Source: Clostridia bacterium
GTDB lineage: Bacteria; Bacillota; Clostridia; CAKSNL01; HGM11501
DNA length: 64,000 bases
Assembly (NCBI GenBank): GCA_017411325.1
Contig: JAFQQJ010000019.1
Location: forward strand, 124,001-188,000
Reading direction: 5' to 3'
The notes under the pieces were generated by a model. It was not told the DNA's origin. It worked only from the letters and a program-made list of their open reading frames with translations, and ran no database searches. This document shows, piece after piece, positions 35,701 through 44,424 of the stretch (its first letter is position 1; every line of letters starts with the position of its first letter). The position numbers were made by a program, and so were the translations under genes.

Positions 35701-38700
35701 CTTGCTTCGTGATCGAAGTGGTAAGGTGTTACTTCCTGGGGGAACATCTTCTTGGAGAAGTCCATATACTTAACAGTAACGGATCCAACCTTACCTGTGG
35801 AGGTTTCGATTGCAAGAACTACATCGCCTTCAGTTGTAATTGTATTAAGAGCAGCTGCCTTAATTACGATTGTATCTGTTTCAGCATCATACTCATACTG
35901 AGAAGCTGTAAGTGTTGTAGAACCAAGAACAACCTTGGAGATTGTTGTATCGCCGATATCCTCGATGGAAATTTCGATTTCCTCATCTGTTGCATTAATG
36001 TCCTTCTTAACAGTCGCATCGCTTAATACTGCGAGAGCGGGCTTTATGAAGTGAATTGTATCAGCAGTGGGATAGTTTGCACCGGTGATATTGATTCTGA
36101 TGTAACGGAAGTTGGAATTCTGGTTAAACTTCATTACATAAGCACCTGCAGCACCTGCAGCCTTGCCTGTGTAAAGTTCGGTCCATGTTGCATAGTCATC
36201 AGAACCGGAAATTGTTACACTGGGCCAGTCAGCAGAGTTTGCACGGGACTGATAACGGATACCGCCAACTTCTTTCACGTCTGTTCCCATATCAACATCG
36301 ATATAGTGATTCTTGGTATCGGGAGTTGCACTTCCGTTTACAGAAGTATATGCACCGTGATAGTTCTGTACGTGCTGTCTGTTATAAGCAGCCTTAACGA
36401 AGGTGTTTACGGGATGCAATCCGGGATTTGCCGCATTGTTTCTTACCTTCCATGTAGCACCTGTTACAACTTCGTCAGCAAGGAATGTTGTTGTAACATC
36501 AGAGCTTACCTGATACCACTGGGCATAAATCTTAACTGTGTATTCCTTTGTTGTGTTATCTTCAAAGGTTACTGTAACGGGCTGTTCATAACCAACAGTC
36601 TCGTCAGCACTGAGCTTTGCGAAAACATCTGCCGCGGGCTTGAAGTGGTATCTCAAAATTGTGATTTCTGTGGGATTCTGTGCGAATTCAACAGCTGTTT
36701 CACCAACAGAAACACTCTTTGCAGTCTTGCCTGTTGCATTTGTGAGGGTAAGTGTTCCGGAACCGTTGTAGTCAGTTCCGCTTGTCAGCCAGTATTCTGC
36801 AACGGAAAGGTCTTTTACGATTAACTTAACCTTTGCAGTTTCGCCGGATTCGAAGGAGATTTCAGCTTCGTATTCGCCGACTTCAAGGCTTTCAAGGTAA
36901 GATGCCTTGAAGGTGATGCCCTTAGTTCCGTCAAGAACATAGTCTGTATCAGCAGTGATTGTATCAGAGCCAACCTTTACGCCTGTTACGGCATAGGTGT
37001 TGTCAGAGTTGAATGTTCTTGTTGCATCTTCGATATCTTCGGAAAGGTCAACATTGATGTCGCCGCCGACTACTCTTGTGGAAGCAGCGATGAATACGAT
37101 TTCATGAGTGAACATAAAGCCGTGTGAATTCATCTGCTGATAACTATCAACGTCAACTCTTGCATAACGGTAGTTTGCATTGTCCTGAAGGTTAACCTGT
37201 GCTGTCTTTGAGTTGTTGCCGGAAATGCTTCCGAGCTTAGTCCATGTAACAAGGTCATTTGAACCGTAGAGGCTTACATCTACCATATTGTAGGACTTAT
37301 CTGTGATGCGTACGCCGGCAAACTTTGTTGCATTGCCAAAGTCAACCCATGTGGAGTAGGGACCTACTGCACGGGCAAAGTGCTGTTCGCCCTTTTCTGC
37401 ACCTGTTTCATCATAATATGTTGATGTCCAGGAGTTGGAGTTTGTAGCATCGCCGTAGTTACCGTTGAACCAGTTTGCAGCTGCGTGTGCAAGGGATGCA
37501 CCGCCGTTTACTGTTACCTGCCAGCCTGTGGGTGTGATTCCGTCAGCATCTGCTGCTGCAAGAGCACCGTTTACTGCTCTCCAGGTATAGTTTGCATTAA
37601 GAACGATTTCCTTGGTTGTGCCGTCGGAAAGAGATACTTCAACAACGTGCTTTCCGGGGCCGTTATTTGTGATTTCACGAACGAAGAAGCCGTTGAAGGT
37701 GTTTTCTGTTACTTCGTCACCTACTGCGATGCCGAGAGTAGCATTTGCTCTTCTGAACTTCATATAGTTGCCGCCGTTATTGTGGCTTGTGATACTGTTC
37801 TGAGTGGATGAGTAGAGCCACATTCTGTATTCTTCGCTCTTATAGTAGTTACCGCCGAGGGTAAGTGTGATTGTGCCGTCACCGTTTGTTACAGCCTTCC
37901 ACTCGTCAGCAGCGTTTGTAACTTCTTCACCGTTATACTTAACGCCTGTAACTGTTACATCGTTAGCAGCTGTGTAAAGCTTGTATTCAAGTGTTGCATA
38001 ACCAAGCTTACCGCTTGCAGAATCGGTAGGATCAATGCTTCTTACAAGACCTGCTAAAGCTGCTTCTGCCTTTTTAAGGTCTGCAATATTGATTGTTGCC
38101 TTATCTGTATCAGAAAGAGATTCGTAAATTTCACGAAGCTCTGCTACTGCTTCAGCATCGTCAGTTGTTACTTCGGAAGCGGGAAGCTCCGCAATCATGT
38201 TGTTGAGCTCGGTTCCTGCAAGTGCAAGCCAAGCAGCTTCTGCAGATGTAAGCACATCATAGTTTTCTACTGCTGCCTGAACAGCGGGAGCTAATGCATC
38301 GTATGCCTTACGAGCAGCATCGATTGCAGTTTTGCTTTCCATTGTTACGGGTGTGCCGATTGCATTAATTAAGGTTTCAACAGCTTCAGCCTGAGCTGCG
38401 AGTGCTGCTGTGATTTCTGTAGGAGTCTTTGTTTCAACGCCTGCTACGGGATTAAGAAGTCTTACTTCTTCAAGTCCCCAGTGACCGGAATTTGTTGCAG
38501 TACACTCAATTCTTACATAACGTGCTTTTACGTTGTATGCTGTGCCGCCAAACTTAACGGGAAGTGTTGTACTTCTTGCAGAATCAACTGAGAATGTGTC
38601 TGCCTGAACCCAGTTGATTCCGTCTTCGGAAACATATACATTACCCTTTGTGAAGTATGCGGCGGAGTTCTGTCTTCCGTAAACGCGTACGCCGGAGAAA

Positions 38701-41700
38701 TCAGCAACATAGCCAAGGTCATAATCGATGTAGGTCTTCTTGTAGTTGTAGCCAGCTTCCATTCCGCCCTTATAGCCACCTATGCACCAGTCAAAGCATA
38801 CCTGGAATGCACGTCCTGCACCATCGGTTCCGCCGATTTCCTGGTAATAAGCAGCATCAAGAATGACGCCGTCTATCAAAGTACCTTTGCCAAGGTTTGA
38901 GTAGGTAGAAGTAAGGTCGGTAACTGTATTATCAGCTTTTACGCCATATGCCTTGGTTGTACCGATGGGATATTCCATATTAACTTCATCTGTACCGAGT
39001 GCTACCTTGAGAGCAACGGGCTTTAATACCTGAAGCTCTGTAATGTTTGTATAGGATGTATTTCCGTCAATGCCGGAAACAACGATAAACTTAATACCCT
39101 TGAACTTGTTGTTTCTTCCCTGTGCGAGATAAGCTTCCTTATATTCTTCCTTGGTTCCGGAAGTGAAGCCAAGCTTTGTTTCGCCAAGAATGTCAACCCA
39201 TGTTGTTCCGTCGTAAGTTCCCTGCATCTTTATCACATTGGGAGATGCACCGCCGCCACCTTCAGTTCTGGGGAATACTCTTACGCCGCCAACCTCTGTA
39301 AGCTTATCAAATATAATAGTTACGGTTGTGTCTTCATCTGTATAGATATGATCTGCCACATTTGCAATTGAGTGCCAGCAGTTACCCATATTTCCGTAAA
39401 CAGTACCGTCGTAAAGCTTATCTACTCCGTAAGAACCGGAGGAACCATATTCACTTCCTACTGTCCATGTCCAGTCTGTGGGATTTTTGTAGTAGTCATC
39501 AAGTGCATCCAAAGCGCTCTTTGTCGCTTCCTCAAATTCAGCAACGGTAAGAGCCTCCTTGCCCTCAACGGGATCGATAAGTCTTAATTCGGATACGGAC
39601 CAGTGCTCATTTGTATCTGCTCCGCCTGTCTGAACTGCTTCAAGCTTGATATAACGTGCTTTGATGTTTTCATTTACACCCTGTGCAAGAGCCTTTGCAT
39701 CGAAGAATAAATCGGTGCCGGCACCTTCTGAAAGCTCAGCCTGTACCCAATCAGTTCCGTTGTCGGATACATAGAGATAACCCTTTGTAACGGACTGCGT
39801 GTTCCATACATTACCTTCAGCATTCTTTCTTGCGTATGCTCTGATACCGGAGAAGGTCTGCTCTGCACCAAGGTCAACTATAAGCCATGCAGTCTTTGAA
39901 TCTGCAGGATAAATTGCATAGTTTATTTCAGCATGGTTGTTTGCTTCGGGAAGGATATTGTCCGTAAGTTTACCAAGGTTTGCCATGGTCTTTCCTGCTG
40001 TGGAGCCACTCTCAATCTTCCATAAGGGATAGGTTGTAAAGTCATCATCCTGGAAGGGTGATGTGTACTCTACGGGCTTTAATATCTGAAGCTCAACAAT
40101 GTTGGTGTGAGCGGTTGTGCTTCCGCTTAAGTTCTTTTCAACGATGTAGCGGATACCCATAAACTTATTGTTAAGATCGCCGCTTAAGAGGTTTGTGCCC
40201 TGCCATACACCGTCGTCTGTTGTAGCGTCATCATCTGTGCCGCCCTTAAGGCCTGTGCTTAAATCGTCAGCAGCAACGAACCAGTTTTCACCGTCATAGG
40301 TTGCTTCAATTCTTACAACGCCGGGGTTACCGCCATACTGACGGTTATTGTTTGTGGAGTCGTGACGACCGTAAACTCTGAAACCGCCAACATCAATTGC
40401 GGTTTTGAACATTACCGTAATTGTTCTCTGCGCTTCTGTAACGGGGCTTGTTGCAGAAGAATGCCAGTAGCTGCCGTTATCGTCCGCACCAATTGTTCCG
40501 TCAGCCTTAACGTTGTCTGTAACACCGTCAAATGCATCTGTAACGGGAGAACCTGCGTTCCATTCGGAGCCTGCTTCCATAGAATCGAAGTACTTGGAAG
40601 GATCGTAATAATCAAGAGAATCTTCGGGAATTACAACTGAAGCTTCTGTCTTTTCCTTGAAGCCTGTAACTGTCACTGTATCAAGAGAGTCATTTTCCTT
40701 TACAAGTAAAAGCTCCTGAACAGACCAGTGTGCGCCGTTTGTCTGGCTTGTTTCTACCTTTATATAACGTGCAGTTACGTTATAAGCTGTTCCCTTTGCC
40801 TTTAAGGGTGCTTCCATATATACATCATCTGTGGATGCATACTTTGACATATTGGAGCCGTTTCCGGGCACGCCGAGGGCTTCATCAAACGCCTTACCAA
40901 CCTGTGTCCATGTATCGGTGTACTCTTCTGCCGCTACCCAGGTGCTTCCGTCGTCGGAAACATAGATTGTGGCATTCTTCATGGACTGGTTGGGCTGTCC
41001 CCAACGACCGAAGAGACGTACAGCGGAGAAGGTGTATGCCTTACCAAGGTCAATTTCCATCCACGCCTTGTCGCCCTCAGCCTTGAAGATATTGTTCATC
41101 TCCATATGAGGATCGCCGCTTGCAGCACCTGTGTAGGGATTATAATAACCTTCAGCTTCGTTTACGAACTGATAGATAGTCTTATCAAAGAGACCGCCGA
41201 GAGGTCCGCCTGTTACGCCCTGAGTGGAGTTTCTTGCAACAACTGCGGGAGTTGTATCAAACCAGATAACATCTTCCTCATAAGCATAACCCTTCTTGGG
41301 CTTTAATACCTGAAGCTCACAGAAGCAGGTGTGTTTGTCTGTTGCATTGGATATATTTTTATCAACCTGGAACTTAACAGCCTTGTATGCAACGCCTGTC
41401 TGAACTAAAAGTTCAACACTCTGTTCTGTAGTGCTGTATGTGATTTCAGTGCTGGGAAGAATTTCTTTAAATGTCGTTCCGTCAGTAGATGCAAGAACAG
41501 TTACCATTTTTGGATTTCCGCCCTTGTTATCAAAACGGGGGAATATTCTGAAGCCGCCGATTTTCTGTGCTTCAGTAAATGTAACTGTAACAGTTCTGTT
41601 TTCTGCTGTTGCACCCGCTGTGGGACTTGTATGCCAGTATGCACCGTCATCTGTTGTAGCGGTTGTTGCCTGCCATATGCCGTCGAAAAGGTTACCAACG

Positions 41701-43145
41701 GGTTTCCAGTCGCCGCCATAGCCGGAGGGGCTTGTTGCTGTAAACCAAGCACTCTGGAGGTAATAATCTCTCTTGGCTTCTGCAAGAGCGGGATCATATT
41801 CTTCTGCAGTAATCGTATCAAGTTCTTCATCAGCATCAAGCATAATGATTTCTTCAATATCAAACTGACCGTGAGCATTTACACCCGTTACACGGAACTT
41901 GATATAACGTGCTTCAACGTTTACAGCTGCGCCGTCAAATTTAAATCCGAAATCACCGTACTGAGGTGTAACTTCTGTTGTACGGGTGGTGGTTGCAGAT
42001 GCAAGTGTGCCCCAGGTTTCTCCGTCTTCAGAAACCTGAATTTCAAGGGCTGTTGCCTTTCTTGCCTTCATACCTCTTGCCTTATGGTCGTCCATAAGTC
42101 TGATACCGGAGAAGGTTTTAACATCACCCAGGTCAATCTGAAGAACAGTTGCATTTGAAGTATCGCCTGTATACCAGCCCATTGCACCTTCGGTAGCACC
42201 GCTGATTGTGGGGAATACGTCAAAATCAGCAGTTGTGGATGCACCGGTCTTTAAGCCTTCGGTATAAAGTCCGTTATAGGTGGACGCAAGGTTACCCTGA
42301 AGGCTACCGGATACCTTTGTAACAACAGCACCGGTAAGTTCGGTAAGATATGTAACACCGTCGCCTTCAGCGGGAACAAGAGCCTTTGCTGTTACGCCTT
42401 CAACATTTGTTACAGAAAAGTCCTCGGATGTGAGGGTGTCGTTTGCATCGTTTTCGTCAAGAAGAACGATTTCTTCAATTTCCCATTCGCCCCAGTTGTT
42501 AACTGCGGTTACGTTAAACTTAAAGTAACGTGCTTCTACGTTTACAGCTGCAGAGCTTTTCTTGAATGCAAAGTCTCTGTATTTAGTTGCAAAGTCTTCA
42601 TTTGTTGCATTGTCAAGGGCATACCAAAGCACACCGTCAGCGGATACTGACAGCGAAACGGTCTTTGCCTTTCTTGCGCTGTAATGTCTTGCTCTTGAAG
42701 AGTCATAAAGACGGATACCGGAGATAGTCTTCGCTGCGCCCATATCAACGGTAACAGTTGTCTTACCCGGCTGACCCATAAAGCCTGTGGGTGTTCCGTT
42801 GGGCTCATAAAGTCCCTGGTCAGCATTACTTACTGTATACTTACCGTCGATAGTCTTTGTGATGTTACCTTCAGCAGATCCTGTGCTTACCTGGCTTACG
42901 CTTGCGCCGGTAAACTCGGTGAAGTATGTAACACCGTCACCTTCAGCAGCTTCAAATGAAGCCACGTCGGAGTTAGCCAAAAGCTCAACTTCCTCCTCCC
43001 CGTAAATTTCAACTAATTCGTCCTCGGAAACTTCCTCAATTGCAGGAATTTCCAGTACCTCTTCTGCGAAAGAGGTGATTGCTGCCGCAGGTGCCAATGT
43101 CATAATCATGCACAATGCGAGCAGTACAGATAAGATTTTTCTCAT
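32703..43145 (-). CDS. giant S-layer-anchored multi-F5/8C surface protein
   Basis: 3480 residues, signal peptide 1-28, GGGAGG site before the ATG. Residues about 65-1520 hold eight F5/8 type C domains of two kinds: A (YWHS, GGFRxxxR, ELQVLKP) and B (SGIRxY, ARYxK, W.(I/V)EE). Order is B, B, then three consecutive A-B pairs. About 1525-1670 is an alanine-rich helical spacer. From about 1680 to 3100, at least three more F5/8C domains alternate with small beta domains of the CBM_X2 type (SGETAKVKLIVKD). About 2900 has a typical YWHSEYETK domain. Then repeats of InlB type (GSKFVGWEASSDG, YDFIGWYLDEAFTVPY) around a Gly/Ser linker, and three SLH repeats at about 3300-3480 (FEPDKSITRAEF, FAPYENITREQM, FGPKSNATKAEA). 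SLH repeats bind pyruvylated wall polymers. No enzyme domain seen; an adhesion or glycan-binding scaffold. Confidence 0.9.
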   Translation of the reverse strand: MRKILSVLLALCMIMTLAPAAAITSFAEEVLEIPAIEEVSEDELVEIYGEEEVELLANSDVASFEAAEGDGVTYFTEFTGASVSQVSTGSAEGNITKTIDGKYTVSNADQGLYEPNGTPTGFMGQPGKTTVTVDMGAAKTISGIRLYDSSRARHYSARKAKTVSLSVSADGVLWYALDNATNEDFATKYRDFAFKKSSAAVNVEARYFKFNVTAVNNWGEWEIEEIVLLDENDANDTLTSEDFSVTNVEGVTAKALVPAEGDGVTYLTELTGAVVTKVSGSLQGNLASTYNGLYTEGLKTGASTTADFDVFPTISGATEGAMGWYTGDTSNATVLQIDLGDVKTFSGIRLMDDHKARGMKARKATALEIQVSEDGETWGTLASATTTRTTEVTPQYGDFGFKFDGAAVNVEARYIKFRVTGVNAHGQFDIEEIIMLDADEELDTITAEEYDPALAEAKRDYYLQSAWFTATSPSGYGGDWKPVGNLFDGIWQATTATTDDGAYWHTSPTAGATAENRTVTVTFTEAQKIGGFRIFPRFDNKGGNPKMVTVLASTDGTTFKEILPSTEITYSTTEQSVELLVQTGVAYKAVKFQVDKNISNATDKHTCFCELQVLKPKKGYAYEEDVIWFDTTPAVVARNSTQGVTGGPLGGLFDKTIYQFVNEAEGYYNPYTGAASGDPHMEMNNIFKAEGDKAWMEIDLGKAYTFSAVRLFGRWGQPNQSMKNATIYVSDDGSTWVAAEEYTDTWTQVGKAFDEALGVPGNGSNMSKYASTDDVYMEAPLKAKGTAYNVTARYIKVETSQTNGAHWSVQELLLVKENDSLDTVTVTGFKEKTEASVVIPEDSLDYYDPSKYFDSMEAGSEWNAGSPVTDAFDGVTDNVKADGTIGADDNGSYWHSSATSPVTEAQRTITVMFKTAIDVGGFRVYGRHDSTNNNRQYGGNPGVVRIEATYDGENWFVAADDLSTGLKGGTDDDATTDDGVWQGTNLLSGDLNNKFMGIRYIVEKNLSGSTTAHTNIVELQILKPVEYTSPFQDDDFTTYPLWKIESGSTAGKTMANLGKLTDNILPEANNHAEINYAIYPADSKTAWLIVDLGAEQTFSGIRAYARKNAEGNVWNTQSVTKGYLYVSDNGTDWVQAELSEGAGTDLFFDAKALAQGVNENIKARYIKLEAVQTGGADTNEHWSVSELRLIDPVEGKEALTVAEFEEATKSALDALDDYYKNPTDWTWTVGSEYGSSGSYGVDKLYDGTVYGNMGNCWHSIANVADHIYTDEDTTVTIIFDKLTEVGGVRVFPRTEGGGGASPNVIKMQGTYDGTTWVDILGETKLGFTSGTKEEYKEAYLAQGRNNKFKGIKFIVVSGIDGNTSYTNITELQVLKPVALKVALGTDEVNMEYPIGTTKAYGVKADNTVTDLTSTYSNLGKGTLIDGVILDAAYYQEIGGTDGAGRAFQVCFDWCIGGYKGGMEAGYNYKKTYIDYDLGYVADFSGVRVYGRQNSAAYFTKGNVYVSEDGINWVQADTFSVDSARSTTLPVKFGGTAYNVKARYVRIECTATNSGHWGLEEVRLLNPVAGVETKTPTEITAALAAQAEAVETLINAIGTPVTMESKTAIDAARKAYDALAPAVQAAVENYDVLTSAEAAWLALAGTELNNMIAELPASEVTTDDAEAVAELREIYESLSDTDKATINIADLKKAEAALAGLVRSIDPTDSASGKLGYATLEYKLYTAANDVTVTGVKYNGEEVTNAADEWKAVTNGDGTITLTLGGNYYKSEEYRMWLYSSTQNSITSHNNGGNYMKFRRANATLGIAVGDEVTENTFNGFFVREITNNGPGKHVVEVSLSDGTTKEIVLNANYTWRAVNGALAAADADGITPTGWQVTVNGGASLAHAAANWFNGNYGDATNSNSWTSTYYDETGAEKGEQHFARAVGPYSTWVDFGNATKFAGVRITDKSYNMVDVSLYGSNDLVTWTKLGSISGNNSKTAQVNLQDNANYRYARVDVDSYQQMNSHGFMFTHEIVFIAASTRVVGGDINVDLSEDIEDATRTFNSDNTYAVTGVKVGSDTITADTDYVLDGTKGITFKASYLESLEVGEYEAEISFESGETAKVKLIVKDLSVAEYWLTSGTDYNGSGTLTLTNATGKTAKSVSVGETAVEFAQNPTEITILRYHFKPAADVFAKLSADETVGYEQPVTVTFEDNTTKEYTVKIYAQWYQVSSDVTTTFLADEVVTGATWKVRNNAANPGLHPVNTFVKAAYNRQHVQNYHGAYTSVNGSATPDTKNHYIDVDMGTDVKEVGGIRYQSRANSADWPSVTISGSDDYATWTELYTGKAAGAAGAYVMKFNQNSNFRYIRINITGANYPTADTIHFIKPALAVLSDATVKKDINATDEEIEISIEDIGDTTISKVVLGSTTLTASQYEYDAETDTIVIKAAALNTITTEGDVVLAIETSTGKVGSVTVKYMDFSKKMFPQEVTPYHFDHEARIVSGVASGNIATITNRKVTTKSDGSALTNSDWAHTALTHDDTFMIYSPSGTSAIWNDAPGYFEVDYKIPHEFSGVRLYHRIWADGGVRQYFTTIKEGYMAVSNDGINWVKSDIQTFGAGNLDSLNYNRNAFDDMKFIVDGVPTNVSARYVRVYPTKNGAWQPIGLEEICLYEPSSANADLKAADIKPGSATYSLATLEDLTFNVEWNDSITLGTISIVTEEDGEDVLVPVNSAYYFCDEESFTISKYFFIDGGYNVGDEIVLSVGFAVGKDILVPVTIAEAEEYEVNYSAGENGTLKAVVRYTDMATGEEVEEEVASGSMVGRHENLVFVAEGAAGYEPAGWTLEGKGEDDVKYVRVTDKKDWEFAATNAMEPVTKAFDGNDKTYWHSEYETKTTGSPNPTHLLSDGPYWITALFDEPMMISEMTHTRRMNTDGTAYYPGQKVKDYKVWATTDGGENYDVLLAEGNTNQNDITDMIALADVGYIDGIKFEIYSTFTAGNSHCSIGEITFTEKVVTENLLTGDITYTGSASQEYEIDDLFGDATVTVEFAAIEAGYAKITADVKKLEAEIEETKVPYGENAEITLVPEEGEELPEEITVVMDGAELKEGQDYTYDSATGEIVVKNVKGDIEILAVAAGVDVFAVTYEDVNGATGTLPEADLYTEGETFKLPESKLKLTGSKFVGWEASSDGETYKAGARFTMVAEDVTFTAVWEAKESGGDDEGTKRPSVGGGGGSSSSGTGLIGGGVGTGANVNQHTITLVGIGTQKAATGTIIADPAAKEGYDFIGWYLDEAFTVPYANTGVIENVTLYPYYRRVRSASELSDIAGHWGEKTIGEMYVAYLVNGTADGKFEPDKSITRAEFCQILYLMSGQTTDGAHNFTDVNVGDWFTNAVAWAVKSGITQGTSETTFAPYENITREQMATMIYRYATLMGHDWTITKEAGFADQAEIATYANYQVNWAADKGIINGYPDGTFGPKSNATKAEAVTMLQRLLNLGK

Positions 43146-43259
43146 GATGTTTCCTCCCTTTGCTTCTTATCATATTGATAGTATTTTTTTGCACGATTTC
43201 AAGATGCGGAGATTCGTCAGCCGACAATCCACGCATTATGATATCATACTGTATCATAT

Positions 43260-43289
43260 ATAATACATCAAAATGCCCCCCTATGTCAA
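43260..43289 (-). promoter_or_regulatory. promoter of the giant SLH gene
   Basis: Minus strand TTGACA (43289-43284), 18-bp spacer, TATTAT (43265-43260). Leader of about 107 bases; no riboswitch or attenuator recognised in it. 43290-43411 holds no feature that I can name. Confidence 0.65.
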
Positions 43290-43411
43290 CAAAAAAAAAC
43301 TTTTTCGAAACATTTTTTTTACCTTTCTGTAAAGAAACGTCTTTCTTTTGGCGAAGTGCACAAAGTTTTTGTTTTTTTATGTGCATTTCGACGGATGGGA
43401 GGGGAAAAAGA

Positions 43412-43603
43412 GAGATTCTTCGTCCTGCGGACTCAGAATGACATAGGGGGGGTGCTGTCATTCTGAGCGGAGCGTAAGCGCAGCGAAGAATCTCACGCTT
43501 CACTGTCATTCTGACGACGGCGTTTTGCAAAAAAACGCCTACGGAAGAATCTCACTCCAGGCACCGTGCGGGAGATCCTTCGGGCAGTGCCCTCAGGATG
43601 ACA
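43412..43603. repeat. palindromic repeat cluster left of the GIY-YIG gene
   Basis: Four units sharing the ends TGTCATTCTGA / GAAGAATCTC: a reversed unit 43412-43443, A 43456-43494, B 43504-43553 with internal hairpin GGCGTTTT...AAAACGCC, and reversed C 43572-43603 with internal GGGCAGTGCCC. Spacers are 9-18 bp. Confidence 0.9.
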
Positions 43604-43655
43604 CGGGGGGTGAACGACAGCGGGACAGTTTTATAATAAAAGAGCGGCACGAACT

Positions 43656-43940
43656 TTACTCGTACCACCCTTTACTTAAATCATCCCATTCGGGATTTAT
43701 TTCATTTATCAGCGCATCCTTCTTTGCCCTTAGCCACCCTTTTATCTTTTTTTCAAAAGCAATAGCCTCTTTTATATCAGAAGTTTCATTATAATATACA
43801 AGCTTAGTCAGGTTATACTTGCTCGAAAACCCTTCTACAAGTCTATTCTTATGCTCATAAATACGCCTTTTTAAGTCATTGGTCACCCCAGTATAGAGCA
43901 CCTTATTATTTTTATTGGTTATCATATAGACGTAATACAT
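43656..43940 (-). CDS. GIY-YIG nuclease-domain protein
   Basis: 94 residues with AAAGGAGAT before the ATG. Single GIY-YIG domain of the UvrC/YhbQ-like type: YYVYMITNKNN gives the first motif (YVYMI in place of GIY), LYTGVTNDLKRRIYEH contains the YTG core and the catalytic Arg (R25/R26), and the metal-binding Glu is in the EAIAFEKKIKGW helix. Expected activity is a one-metal DNA endonuclease; similar stand-alone proteins are common in bacteria and mostly of unknown function. It has its own promoter and lies between two clusters of palindromic repeats, with no other gene for 500 bp on either side, which suggests an association with those repeats. Confidence 0.9.
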   Translation of the reverse strand: MYYVYMITNKNNKVLYTGVTNDLKRRIYEHKNRLVEGFSSKYNLTKLVYYNETSDIKEAIAFEKKIKGWLRAKKDALINEINPEWDDLSKGWYE

Positions 43941-43960
43941 AAGTTCATCTCCTTTTTCTT

Positions 43961-43989
43961 ATTATACTAAATTGAAAGGGATATTTCAA
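43961..43989 (-). promoter_or_regulatory. promoter of the GIY-YIG gene
   Basis: Minus strand TTGAAA (43989-43984), 17-bp spacer, TATAAT (43966-43961). The start falls about 15 bases before the ribosome-binding site. The promoter begins 20 bp inside the first repeat unit of the right cluster. Confidence 0.8.
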
Positions 43990-44008
43990 TTATTATTTCA
44001 AGATAAAA

Positions 44009-44381
44009 GAGATCCTTCGGGCAGAGCCCTCAGGATGACATGGGGGGAGGGCTGTCATTCTGAGCGGAGCGTAAGCGCAGCGAAGAATCTCACGCTTCAC
44101 TGTCATTCTGACGACGGCGTTTTGCGAAAAAAACGCCTACGGAAGAATCTCTCACTCCAAGCACTGTACAGGAGATCCTTCGGGCAGAGCCCTCAGGATG
44201 ACATGGAGGGAGGGCTGTCATTCTGAGCGAAGCGTCAGCGTAGCATTGTCATTCTGAGCGGAGCGAAGAATCTCACGCTTCACTGTCATTCTGACGACGG
44301 CGTTTTACAAAAACGCCTATGGAAGAATCTCTCATCTATCACCGTGCAGGATATCCTTCGGGCAGAGCCCTCAGGATGACA
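44009..44381. repeat. palindromic repeat cluster right of the GIY-YIG gene
   Basis: Eight units: reversed C 44009-44040, A 44053-44091, B 44101-44151, reversed C 44172-44203, A partial 44216-44245, short A 44247-44274, B 44284-44331, reversed C 44350-44381. The order A-B-C is repeated twice and matches the left cluster. No gene in this stretch. Confidence 0.9.
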
Positions 44382-44397
44382 CGGGGGTGCATAACAA

Positions 44398-44423
44398 AAA
44401 AGGAGGGATTGCTCCCTCCTTTT
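44398..44423 (-). terminator. terminator of cassette 2
   Basis: AAAAGGAGGGA (44398-44408) / TCCCTCCTTTT (44413-44423), loop TTGC, followed on the minus strand by a T-run. Confidence 0.85.
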
Positions 44424-44424
44424 A

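Noticed and set aside
36185..36397. Small plus-strand gene inside the giant SLH gene
   Set aside because: Shadow frame without ribosome-binding site.
33216..43200. Long cysteine-rich reading frames on the plus strand, e.g. 33216-33680, 35598-36026 and 36051-36824
   Set aside because: They are antisense to the giant SLH gene. Their length and cysteine content come from its codon use (frequent ACA, GCA read in reverse). No ribosome-binding sites or promoters.
43412..44381. Possible CRISPR array
   Set aside because: Units are palindromic, occur in both orientations, differ in their centres and have short similar spacers; no cas genes are present.
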